From Desulfovibrio sp. UCD-KL4C (lineage in GTDB: Bacteria; Desulfobacterota; Desulfovibrionia; Desulfovibrionales; Desulfovibrionaceae): a stretch of 64,000 bases of DNA. The stretch is from contig NZ_VCNC01000001.1 in the NCBI RefSeq assembly GCF_006210265.1, forward strand, positions 1-64,000. The letters are read 5' to 3'. The notes under the pieces were generated by a model, which saw nothing but the letters and a program-made list of their open reading frames with translations, did not search any database and had not been told where the DNA came from. Position numbers and translations under genes: made by a program. The stretch's first letter is position 1, and each line of letters begins with the position of its first letter. Below are positions 8,940-16,054 of the stretch, piece by piece.

Positions 8940-8994
8940 CATGCAGAACGATGACTTTGGACGAGTTCTACATTATATCGAGCTGTTAAATCTT

Positions 8995-9483
8995 TTAGCT
9001 TTTTGAAGAAGCGCCCTCACGCAGCAATTCTTGCTTGCGTACAGCGCGTCTTTCTTTTGCTTCTTTATTGCGTCTATGGTCTTCGCCTGTTTCAAGAATT
9101 AAATCTGGCACGGGAGAAGGTTTTCCATCTTCGCCTATGGCAACAAAAGTCAGGTATGCCGAATTGGTATGCCTCATCTCTCCTGTCAGAAGATTTTCTG
9201 CTTCGACACGAACACCAATCTCCATTGATGTTTTGCCCACCATGTTAACATTTGCGTGTAAATTGATAAGCTCACCTACATAAGCAGGTCTCAGGAAATT
9301 CATTCTGTCGATAGAAGCTGTAACCACAGGCTTGCGTGCATGACGCATAGCACAGGTTGCCGCTATGAGATCTAACTGTTTCAATAAAATGCCGCCATGA
9401 AGGTTGCCCGCTGGATTCGTGTCTTGCGGCAGAACCCTGTAGGTTGTGTATGCTCTGCTTTCACTGACTTTTTTTTCTTTCAT
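8995..9483 (-). CDS. Hotdog-fold acyl-CoA thioesterase (YkhA/YciA type)
   Basis: About 162 residues from the chosen start. It is a single hotdog domain with the family core NPAGNLHGGILLKQLDLIAA, whose Asp and following helix form the thioesterase active site, and a highly charged C-terminal tail (about residues 130-162). Expected to hydrolyse acyl-CoA in the cytoplasm; chain-length preference is unknown. Start choice: the ATG at 9483 has a GGAA about 9 bases upstream. The longer starts at 9507 (ATG) or 9513 (TTG) have none and crowd the palindrome at 9524-9536. A family member of moderate certainty as to substrate. Confidence 0.82.
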   Translation of the reverse strand: MKEKKVSESRAYTTYRVLPQDTNPAGNLHGGILLKQLDLIAATCAMRHARKPVVTASIDRMNFLRPAYVGELINLHANVNMVGKTSMEIGVRVEAENLLTGEMRHTNSAYLTFVAIGEDGKPSPVPDLILETGEDHRRNKEAKERRAVRKQELLREGASSKS

Positions 9484-9523
9484 GAAACTGTTTTCCGAAC
9501 CGAACATCTTCAAAAGTGCTACT

Positions 9524-9536
9524 TTTGTATTACAAA
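9524..9536. promoter_or_regulatory. Palindromic box TTTGTATTACAAA upstream of thioesterase
   Basis: 13-bp palindrome (central base odd), 40-50 bp before the thioesterase start. A 15-bp version of the same palindrome stands in front of the neighbouring 78-residue gene. Likely binding site of one dimeric repressor; the regulator is not identified. Confidence 0.5.
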
Positions 9537-9593
9537 TTGCAATTAAAACGTAATGCCTAGTTGAGCTCTGCTAAAATTTGTGTCCTGACTAAT

Positions 9594-9830
9594 TTATTTA
9601 ATCTTACCATATTCAACTCTTGCTTCCCAGATCATTTTAGCAATCCGTTTGCCAAGGTCGAGCTGTCTAGTACTTAAAAGGGCTTCTGCCGCTTCACGGT
9701 TGCCTCCGGATTTAAGCAGTGTAGCAGATTCCAAGTCTCTAAGATAATTCTCACATTCTCGGATAAGTTTGGAGAGATTCAGTGTCTCAAGCTCAATTGG
9801 GATTCGTACGGATTTTACTTTTTTGCTCAT
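9594..9830 (-). CDS. Small unknown protein (78 aa)
   Basis: 78-residue, charged, probably all-helical protein (many Leu, Glu, Arg, Lys; no Cys, no membrane segment, no signal peptide). It opens with a short basic strand-like SKKVKSVRIPIE segment, then two or three helices. I do not recognise it. Codon use resembles neighbours and the frame is tight against flanking AT-rich DNA, so it is probably real, although the ribosome site is weak. It lies upstream of the thioesterase in the same orientation, and both are preceded by the same palindromic box, so they may be co-regulated. The ribbon-helix-helix-like opening is only a guess. Confidence 0.55.
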   Translation of the reverse strand: MSKKVKSVRIPIELETLNLSKLIRECENYLRDLESATLLKSGGNREAAEALLSTRQLDLGKRIAKMIWEARVEYGKIK

Positions 9831-10167
9831 GTTTTGCTTCGTTTTTTATGACTTTTGCCAGAATTAGAACAAATGTCAATACTTTTGTAATACAAAATAC
9901 AAAATAAAAAACAAAGAATATGTAAACTAAAAGTATTTATAAAAGTAATTATTAATTTATCAAATAAATTTCTATTTATATTATAAATGTATTACAAAAT
10001 AGATTACAAAAAGTATTCAAAATATTTTCAGAAGTTTGCAAAAAAGATGAAAACCTTAAAAACCTTTTGATTTTAGATGATTGTAGAGCTCCGCTTACTA
10101 AAATAAGAGGTTAGCAATAGGCTTGGTTGTAACTGAAAATGAATTATTGAGCTAAAAGAAGGAGGAA
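9831..10167. other. AT-rich non-coding region
   Basis: About 340 bp, very AT-rich. It contains the palindrome at 9883-9897 and related half-sites (GTATTACAAAAT near 9989-10000 and GATTACAAA near 10002-10010). Nothing else recognisable. Confidence 0.5.
9883..9897. promoter_or_regulatory. Palindromic box TTTTGTAATACAAAA
   Basis: Perfect 15-bp palindrome around one central base, about 53 bp upstream of the 78-residue gene. It shares TACTTTTGTAWTACAAA with the box at 9524-9536. A degenerate third copy lies near 9988-10000. Candidate operator. Confidence 0.55.
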
Positions 10168-11331
10168 TTATTCAAACAGAAAAGAGCGTGTTTCCGATTG
10201 AGCCGCACATATGAAAAACATAATCAGGATTATCCCTGAGGCTGGGTTGTAAAAAATAGGATCGAAGAATCCCGTAATGATAACAGCTGTAATAAGGGAT
10301 GCCATGATGCTCGATGAATACTTTATGGAGAGAGTCGTCAAAATTGCAGCCGCTCCAGCTATTCCGGCTATTCCCCATGTTGTCAGAATGTGAAGCCATA
10401 GCGGAGCGATATGGAAAAGGTACGTTCCCGAATCGGTCCAGAGAAAATTCTGTTTATGCCACAGTTGCCATATGGCCGCAGGAATATTCAGGGGCAACGG
10501 TGAAGATATATGATATCCGAATAGTAGTAAGTGCGGGTTTTTTTCAAACAGCCCTAGAATAGAGAACCAAAGCCAATAGGTCGGTAGATCGTTTGGATTA
10601 AAAAAGGTCATGTCTTGCGAGACGAGCACAAGAAAATTAAAAATAAAAAATACTGATGCAAATGCTAATTTTTTTAGAGCTTTCCCCGGGCCGAAAAGTG
10701 AAAGAACTAGAATCGCAGCAAAGCCGGCATCTCTGCTTAGAGTGCACATTATCCCTGTAAAGATAAGAGCTCTAGTGATTTTAAGCTTTGAAGGTTCATG
10801 CAACGTTGCGCATAATCCAGCTAATAAAATAGGGGCGTTTAGTTTTGCGTTTCCTAAAAGTTCGGGTGTGGTCACAACACCGTTCAGACAAAATAGGTAT
10901 ATAAACTCAGCGATTATGAGAGATGAAAGGCATGAAGCCCAGAAGTAAAAGTTCACCGGTTTCGGCATTGAAAAATTAGTTACCCATAGGGCCGCTACGA
11001 ATCCGTATAGAAACGGTCGTATTTCCATGAGAAAAGGCAATGACGGAGCTAATGGGGAAAGCATCGGGGTAATGTATTTCGAACATATCCAGAAAATTAA
11101 AATACTGGGGATGCCTGCTGTAAGCCAGAGCCTAGAACTTGTAGATTTTTCTTTTTTGCATGATTCAACAAGCAATCCTAGAATGGCAAGTCCTGCAACA
11201 AGGATATCCGCAAGGTTTTGGGGCGCAATAGAGCCGTTCATGCTGTAAGCTGCCGATAATAGCGGTAGCCCTACACTGAAAAGTGCTATTGGAAATTCTG
11301 AAGGAGAGATGGCTTTAGTCTTTAAGTTCAT
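10168..11331 (-). CDS. Polytopic membrane protein, O-antigen-ligase-like
   Basis: 387 residues with about ten to eleven hydrophobic segments spread along the whole length. The segment IMCTLSRDAGFAAILVLSLFG (about residues 190-210) resembles the SRG-type motif of the Wzy_C/O-antigen ligase family. It is followed by a large extracytoplasmic loop with conserved-looking Trp/His residues (about 245-320), as in that family. If so, it would join or polymerise cell-surface polysaccharide. There are no glycosyltransferase genes nearby, and the next gene upstream is an Fe-S protein, so context does not support a surface-polysaccharide operon. Treat the assignment as tentative. Confidence 0.5.
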   Translation of the reverse strand: MNLKTKAISPSEFPIALFSVGLPLLSAAYSMNGSIAPQNLADILVAGLAILGLLVESCKKEKSTSSRLWLTAGIPSILIFWICSKYITPMLSPLAPSLPFLMEIRPFLYGFVAALWVTNFSMPKPVNFYFWASCLSSLIIAEFIYLFCLNGVVTTPELLGNAKLNAPILLAGLCATLHEPSKLKITRALIFTGIMCTLSRDAGFAAILVLSLFGPGKALKKLAFASVFFIFNFLVLVSQDMTFFNPNDLPTYWLWFSILGLFEKNPHLLLFGYHISSPLPLNIPAAIWQLWHKQNFLWTDSGTYLFHIAPLWLHILTTWGIAGIAGAAAILTTLSIKYSSSIMASLITAVIITGFFDPIFYNPASGIILIMFFICAAQSETRSFLFE

Positions 11332-11398
11332 TTGTAAGAGGCTGTTACATTGATCTTTTTAGGATGAGAAGCACTAAAAATAAAAAATAATCAGATTT

Positions 11399-12475
11399 TT
11401 AAGTTAAACGGGCGGAAAATCTAATGTTTAATCGGTTAAAATAATTGAAAGGAAATCTGGGAAGCTGTGGAATTTTATTTCTTTTTACAAAAAGCAAATC
11501 AAGAATATGTGCTACGGGTTTGGCTGATGACAGAAAATTTGTACATCCGGCGCAATAGGTAACTATGGGGACACCCGTTTGCTCAGCTTCAGCAATTCGC
11601 TTGCTCTTCCATGCCTGTGCAAAATCTCTGTTATGAAATCCTACAGCCCCACCCTCACCGCAACAGATTGTTTTTTCGCGACTGTGGTCCATTTCGATCA
11701 GGCTGACTCCGCTTTTAGTGAGAAGGATTCTGATGCTTTCTTGTAACTCGGATTCGAAACGGGTGACGCATGGATCATGCACTGTTACTTCTTTTAACCA
11801 TGGTGTGTTCATAATGCTGATGTTTAAACTGAGCAATTCTTCGTAAATAGAGGTTATCTTAAATGAAGGAGAAAATTCTTTGAAAGTCATATGACAGTTT
11901 GGGCAAGCTGTTATAATTTTAGTTATTCCATTTGTTTCTATGAATTGTGATAGCTTTGAGATCGCTTCAGTATGGGGCTCGTAACAGCCAAGCATTTTAG
12001 AAGGTTTAGAGCAGCAATTAAGGATTAAACCCAAAGAGGGAACACGCTGTTTTAAAGTTGAATATACTGCGCGTGTCGCCACCGGGAATAACGCCGGTAG
12101 AGTACACCCTGGAAAGAATGCTGTTTTGCAACCTTCGGGCAGGATGTTATCTTTAAAGGGGAATATGCCACCTATTCGTTCATAATTTAAAAGTGGTGAA
12201 TACTGATCTAATCCAAATAATTTTTTTTCCTGAGCATGACGGCGAAGAGCTTCGAACATTTTAAAAGGCTGTGCATCAACAGGGCAGACGGCACTGCAAA
12301 GTGAGCATTCAGAACAATGATATGAATTAATTGCAGCTTCGTCATAGCTTTGAGCTGATGCCAGACATTTTTTTGCAATTTTATAGGGTGCACCAAATTG
12401 CTGCAAAAACAGGCATTCAGAAATACATTTGTCGCAAGATATGCAATTCTCGGCTGTATTTCTAATATTAAACAA
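11399..12475 (-). CDS. CCG-domain Fe-S oxidoreductase (HdrD/GlpC-like)
   Basis: 358-residue protein with two N-terminal [4Fe-4S] motifs, CISCDKCISEC at residues 11-21 and CSECSLCSAVC at about 55-65. Two cysteine-rich CCG domains follow (FFPGCTLPALF, NCCSKPSK, ACPNCHMTF; then HDPCVTRFE, TICCGEGGAVG, TYCAGCTNFL). The family includes HdrB/D, GlpC and LutA: electron-transfer subunits that handle disulfides or feed flavin dehydrogenases. No partner flavoprotein is adjacent. It starts with TTG and overlaps the upstream OB-fold gene by 8 bases, so the two are cotranscribed. Specific reaction unknown. Confidence 0.82.
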   Translation of the reverse strand: MFNIRNTAENCISCDKCISECLFLQQFGAPYKIAKKCLASAQSYDEAAINSYHCSECSLCSAVCPVDAQPFKMFEALRRHAQEKKLFGLDQYSPLLNYERIGGIFPFKDNILPEGCKTAFFPGCTLPALFPVATRAVYSTLKQRVPSLGLILNCCSKPSKMLGCYEPHTEAISKLSQFIETNGITKIITACPNCHMTFKEFSPSFKITSIYEELLSLNISIMNTPWLKEVTVHDPCVTRFESELQESIRILLTKSGVSLIEMDHSREKTICCGEGGAVGFHNRDFAQAWKSKRIAEAEQTGVPIVTYCAGCTNFLSSAKPVAHILDLLFVKRNKIPQLPRFPFNYFNRLNIRFSARLT

Positions 12476-13037
12476 CCCGGCAGCCCCAGAGTTTTACACG
12501 TTTATTGGTGTATTCTGTGCATTTACCTTTAATCTTAACTTTAACACCAGGTTTCATATTACTGACTATTGCGGTTTGATTTTTTGTAAAATGGCAGATT
12601 ACTTCAGCCGTAAAGTTTGAAATTCCTTTTAGCCCAATATGCAAGTCTCCGAATGTTTTTGCTGAAACATCAACGACTTCTCCTGAAATTTCTATGACTT
12701 CATTTAAATATTTACCGCTGGCAACAGTGTTGTTTTCTACAAAATCTATATAAAGTTTGTAAGAGCCGACACAAAGTTTTGGCTGGCTAGTACTGACTTC
12801 ATTTGCTATCCGTGCATGCCATGAGTTTAAAGTTTCTTTTTGATGTGGAGATGTTGATTGATGCGCTGTAGGCCCGGGTCTCTGTGTTTTTTGAAGGTCT
12901 ACTCGGTTGACCAGTTGTCCGTCTGAGTCAAAAACATCTGCTGTAGGCTTACCTTCGTCAGAAATATAAATTTTTGATCTGACACGCCCCATCGGGTCTA
13001 CCAGATGGAATTCTTCAGCTTTAACTATGTTGCTCAT
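12468..13037 (-). CDS. Unknown protein with OB-fold (tRNA_anti-like) domain
   Basis: 189-residue protein. The N-terminal 45 residues (LVDPMGRVRSKIYISDEGKP, DVFDSDGQLVNRV) look like two short beta repeats of a kind seen in small unknown proteins. A linker rich in Pro, Gln and Ser follows. The C-terminal part (about residues 85-189) is an all-beta segment ending in CTEYTNKRVKLWGCRVV that resembles OB-fold tRNA_anti-like domains. No signal peptide. GGGAG ribosome site 7 bases before the ATG. The stop overlaps the start of the CCG Fe-S gene by 8 bases. Function unknown; nucleic-acid binding is possible by fold only. Confidence 0.6.
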   Translation of the reverse strand: MSNIVKAEEFHLVDPMGRVRSKIYISDEGKPTADVFDSDGQLVNRVDLQKTQRPGPTAHQSTSPHQKETLNSWHARIANEVSTSQPKLCVGSYKLYIDFVENNTVASGKYLNEVIEISGEVVDVSAKTFGDLHIGLKGISNFTAEVICHFTKNQTAIVSNMKPGVKVKIKGKCTEYTNKRVKLWGCRVV

Positions 13038-13196
13038 TCACGTTTCTCCCTGTATCGCTTGTTAGCGTGCCTGATGATATTAGTTTAATTTACTAAGTCA
13101 TTATGAGAAAAAGCAAGAAATAATATAAATTAATTCATGGTTTTTCTCGGGCGAGAGTTTTTTTCTTTTTAAGAAAGTAGATAATGCTCTTAAAGC

Positions 13197-13225
13197 TTGA
13201 CTTGGATAAGCAGAAGCTTTAATAG
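13197..13225 (+). promoter_or_regulatory. Candidate ffh promoter
   Basis: TTGACT (13197-13202), 17-bp spacer, TAATAG (13220-13225): a good sigma70-type promoter about 100 bp before ffh. The leader that follows contains an inverted repeat TGATCACTA (13254-13262) / TAGTGATCA (13277-13285) that can form a 9-bp stem with a 14-base loop. Confidence 0.6.
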
Positions 13226-13323
13226 TCAACCCCTTTCTTTACGCAATCTTTATTGATCACTAAAGAGGTGGATTTTTAGTGATCACTGTGTGTAAAAATG
13301 CTCAATCCGGCGGAGTAAGATAA

Positions 13324-14826
13324 TTGTTCGATAGCCTATCAGATAGACTTTCCGAAGCCTTCAAAAATTTCAAGGGGCAGGGCCGACTGGATGAAAAAAA
13401 CATTCAGGCTGGTATGCGTGAGGTTAGGCTCGCTCTTTTAGAAGCGGACGTTAACTTCAAGGTCGTTAAAGAATTTGTAGAGAAAGTTAAAGAACGAGCC
13501 TTAGGGCAGGAAGTTCAAAAAAATCTTTCCGTCGGACAGCAGGTCATTAAGATCGTCAATGAAGAATTGACACTGTTGCTTGGTGGAGAACAGGAAGGAC
13601 TGGCTCTTAATAGTAAACCTGCCAAAATTATGATGGTCGGTTTGCAGGGCGCTGGTAAAACAACTTCAGCTGCAAAGATAGCCTTGTATCTTAGACGCAA
13701 GAAGTATAAGCCCTACCTCGTTCCTGCCGATGTTTATCGTCCTGCTGCTATTGAACAGCTTACTGTGCTGGCTAAGCAGCTGGATATGCCTGTTTATCCT
13801 TCCACAACAGAGATGAACCCTGTGGATATCTGCCGCGATGCAATAGCCAAAGCGGAAGAAGCTGGTTGCGACGTAATACTCCTCGATACAGCTGGACGAC
13901 TGCATATCGATGAGCTGCTCATGGAAGAGCTTGCAGGCATTAAAGAAGCTTGTTCTCCTGACGAAATACTTTTCGTAGCAGATGCAATGACAGGTCAGGA
14001 CGCTGTCAATGTTGCTGCAACGTTTGATGAGAAACTTGATGTCACCGGCGTGGTGCTGACTAAGATGGATGGTGACGCCCGAGGCGGTGCCGCTCTTTCA
14101 ATCAAGTCCGTTACTGGTAAGTGCGTTAAGTTTGTCGGTGTTGGTGAAAAGCTTTCTGAGCTGGAACTCTTCTACCCAGATAGGGCTGCCTCTAGAATTC
14201 TCGGAATGGGGGATGTCCTTTCCCTGATTGAGAAAGCTCAGTCCGTTATGGAAGAAGGGGAAGCTGAAAAGCTTACTGAAAAATTCCGCAAGGCAAAATT
14301 TGACCTTGAGGATTTTCGCACCCAGATGCGCAGAATGAAAAAGATCGGTTCTATGGGTAGCATTATGAAGCTCATTCCGGGTCTTGGCGGATTGTCCAAG
14401 CAACTCGGTGATATTGATATGCCGGACAAAGAACTGAACAGGATAGAGGCTATCATCTCCTCCATGACAATGGAGGAACGCAAGACGCCAAAGCTTATCA
14501 ATCCCAGCCGAAGGAAAAGAATTGCCAAAGGTTCTGGGGTTGAACTTGCGGATGTTAACTCAATGCTCAAAAATTTTGATCAGATGAGTAAGATGATGAA
14601 AAAAATGATGGGCGGAAAAGGCGGAAAGGGCAAAATGCCTCAGATGCCGAATATGCCCGGAATGCCCGGTTTAGGTGGCGGCGGAATGCCGGGACTCCCC
14701 GGTATGGAAGGAATGCAAGGCATGGAAGGCGTCGGTCAGCCTTCCAAAGAAAAAAGCAAGAAAACCATGCTCGCCCGTAAAAAGAAAAAATTACAGAAGA
14801 AAAATCGCAAGAAGCAGAAAAAATAA
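13324..14826 (+). CDS. ffh: Signal recognition particle GTPase Ffh
   Basis: 500-residue SRP54 homologue that binds signal peptides of nascent membrane proteins and 4.5S RNA and docks with FtsY. Domains: N domain (about 1-90), G domain with GLQGAGKTT (P-loop, about 105-113), DTAGRL and TKMDGDARGG, then M domain from about 300. The start is TTG with GGAG about 9 bases upstream. The tail is longer than in E. coli (453 residues). After about residue 425 it has a Met/Gly/Pro-rich repeat (MPQMPNMPGMPG..., GMPGLPGMEGMQGMEG) and a very basic Lys-rich end. It heads a translation-related gene run. Confidence 0.97.
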   Translation: MFDSLSDRLSEAFKNFKGQGRLDEKNIQAGMREVRLALLEADVNFKVVKEFVEKVKERALGQEVQKNLSVGQQVIKIVNEELTLLLGGEQEGLALNSKPAKIMMVGLQGAGKTTSAAKIALYLRRKKYKPYLVPADVYRPAAIEQLTVLAKQLDMPVYPSTTEMNPVDICRDAIAKAEEAGCDVILLDTAGRLHIDELLMEELAGIKEACSPDEILFVADAMTGQDAVNVAATFDEKLDVTGVVLTKMDGDARGGAALSIKSVTGKCVKFVGVGEKLSELELFYPDRAASRILGMGDVLSLIEKAQSVMEEGEAEKLTEKFRKAKFDLEDFRTQMRRMKKIGSMGSIMKLIPGLGGLSKQLGDIDMPDKELNRIEAIISSMTMEERKTPKLINPSRRKRIAKGSGVELADVNSMLKNFDQMSKMMKKMMGGKGGKGKMPQMPNMPGMPGLGGGGMPGLPGMEGMQGMEGVGQPSKEKSKKTMLARKKKKLQKKNRKKQKK

Positions 14827-14842
14827 CTTTTTGTGAACCTGC

Positions 14843-14871
14843 TTGCAATTTATTTATGAACAACTTAAATT
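14843..14871 (+). promoter_or_regulatory. Candidate rpsP promoter
   Basis: TTGCAA (14843-14848), 17-bp spacer, TAAATT (14866-14871), about 27 bp before rpsP. It would add a promoter for the rpsP-rplS group inside the larger run. Motif match only. Confidence 0.4.
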
Positions 14872-14897
14872 AAAGATTATATGGGGGAAAGTACAAA

Positions 14898-15134
14898 ATG
14901 GCTTTAAAACTCAGATTGACCCGCATGGGCTCCAAAAAACGCCCTTTTTACCGTCTTGTAGCTATCAACAGTGAAACCAGACGTGATGGTCGTCCTTTGG
15001 AATTTCTTGGACATTACAACCCAATGGTTGAACCTGTTGAACTTAAAATTGACATGGAAAAAGTTCAGAAGTGGATCGATAGAGGCGCATGCCCTAGTGA
15101 TACAGTTAAGGCACTTCTTAAGAAAAATTCTTAA
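14898..15134 (+). CDS. rpsP: 30S ribosomal protein S16
   Basis: 78-residue small-subunit ribosomal protein S16. The opening [21 protein letters not shown] and the segment [10 protein letters not shown] are hallmark family sequence. Strong GGGGGA ribosome site 9 bases before the ATG. First gene of the classical rpsP-KH-rimM-trmD-rplS cluster, as in many bacteria. Length is typical. No anomalies. Confidence 0.98.
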   Translation: MALKLRLTRMGSKKRPFYRLVAINSETRRDGRPLEFLGHYNPMVEPVELKIDMEKVQKWIDRGACPSDTVKALLKKNS

Positions 15135-15209
15135 GGTTAGTTCTCACAACGGTTCGAAATTTTCTTCTTTCTCGGTTTATTCTCGACATTTGAAGCGGAG
15201 GTTGTTGGC

Positions 15210-15443
15210 ATGTTGAAGGATTTAGTAGAATTTATTGCGAAATCTCTTGTTGACAATCCGGATGATGTAGTCGTCACCGAGATTGAAGGAGAGCAGACAT
15301 CTGTAATCGAACTGAAGGTCGCAAAAGAGGACCTCGGTAAAGTTATAGGCAAGCAAGGTCGCACTGCACGAGCAATGAGAACTTTGCTTGGAGCTGCCTC
15401 AACCAAGGTGAGAAAACGTTCTGTTCTGGAAATTTTGGAATAG
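15210..15443 (+). CDS. khpA: KH-domain RNA-binding protein KhpA
   Basis: 77-residue single KH domain (YlqC/KhpA family). The GxxG RNA-binding loop is visible as [15 protein letters not shown] (about residues 47-61). In relatives it binds RNA, often with KhpB/Jag, and affects cell elongation and small RNAs. It sits between rpsP and rimM, its usual place in many phyla. The 75-bp gap to rpsP has no clear terminator, so cotranscription is likely. GCGGAGG ribosome site upstream. Confidence 0.93.
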   Translation: MLKDLVEFIAKSLVDNPDDVVVTEIEGEQTSVIELKVAKEDLGKVIGKQGRTARAMRTLLGAASTKVRKRSVLEILE

Positions 15444-15479
15444 ACGACTTCGACCCGGACCATAAAACTGTAGGCTGCT

Positions 15480-16013
15480 ATGGAAATGCTATTAGTAGCC
15501 GAGGTGGTCAAACCACATGGCCTGAGGGGGGAAGTTTGCATTGATTCCCATGCGGACTCCCCTTTTCTCTACGATGAGGTTGCTTGTCTTTATCTGAGAA
15601 GAGAAGGACAGAAGCCCCGTCGTTTTGGCGTGCAATCCTTTCGGATGCACAGCGGGCGGGCTTTAGTGACTTTCAAAGGCATAAATGACCGTGATAAGGC
15701 AGAAACGCTACGCGGCATGGACGTCTTGGTAAATAAGGCAGATCTTCCTAGGCTTAGGGATGATGAAGTCTATATGTACCAGTTGAAGGGTGCTGCCGTC
15801 GAACTTAAAGACGGAACAGCTGTGGGAACCATTTCGGATTTTCTTTTTGCGCCGGGTCAGGAGACTTGGGTGATCTCATCTCCAGATGGAAAAGAAATTC
15901 TTTTTCCTGCTGTAGCTGAGTTTGTATTGTCTGTGGATGTAGAGGCAGGAAAGGTTGTAATTGATCCGCCTGAAGGGCTTTTCGATATATATCTGACTGC
16001 ACCTGCGAAATAA
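15480..16013 (+). CDS. rimM: Ribosome maturation factor RimM
   Basis: 177-residue protein with an N-terminal RimM beta-barrel (EVVKPHGLRGEVCIDSHADSP) and a C-terminal PRC-barrel (about residues 95-170). It assists maturation of the 30S head through S19 and 16S rRNA. Position between khpA and trmD is canonical. The upstream gap of 36 bp has only a weak ribosome site. Normal length. Confidence 0.95.
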   Translation: MEMLLVAEVVKPHGLRGEVCIDSHADSPFLYDEVACLYLRREGQKPRRFGVQSFRMHSGRALVTFKGINDRDKAETLRGMDVLVNKADLPRLRDDEVYMYQLKGAAVELKDGTAVGTISDFLFAPGQETWVISSPDGKEILFPAVAEFVLSVDVEAGKVVIDPPEGLFDIYLTAPAK

Positions 16014-16054
16014 TGGGACGACCCTTGTCTTTTAAAAAGCCGGTTGATTAGTCT

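Larger units (their letters stand above)
8592..8994. other. Non-coding region between catalase and thioesterase genes
   Basis: About 400 bp. The part next to the catalase start must hold its promoter (weak candidate only). The rest is the long 3' region of the thioesterase gene with four hairpins ending in a strong terminator. No open frame with a ribosome site was seen. Confidence 0.5.

Noticed and set aside
8782-8990. tRNA, 6S RNA or tmRNA in the structured region
   Set aside because: No GTTCRANTC T-loop, no CCA-type acceptor stem and no long 6S bubble pattern could be made; left as an unassigned structured RNA.
13145-13180. Terminator-like TCTCG-GG-CGAGA followed by T-run
   Set aside because: Loop of two bases is too small for a stable stem as drawn, and no plus-strand gene precedes it.
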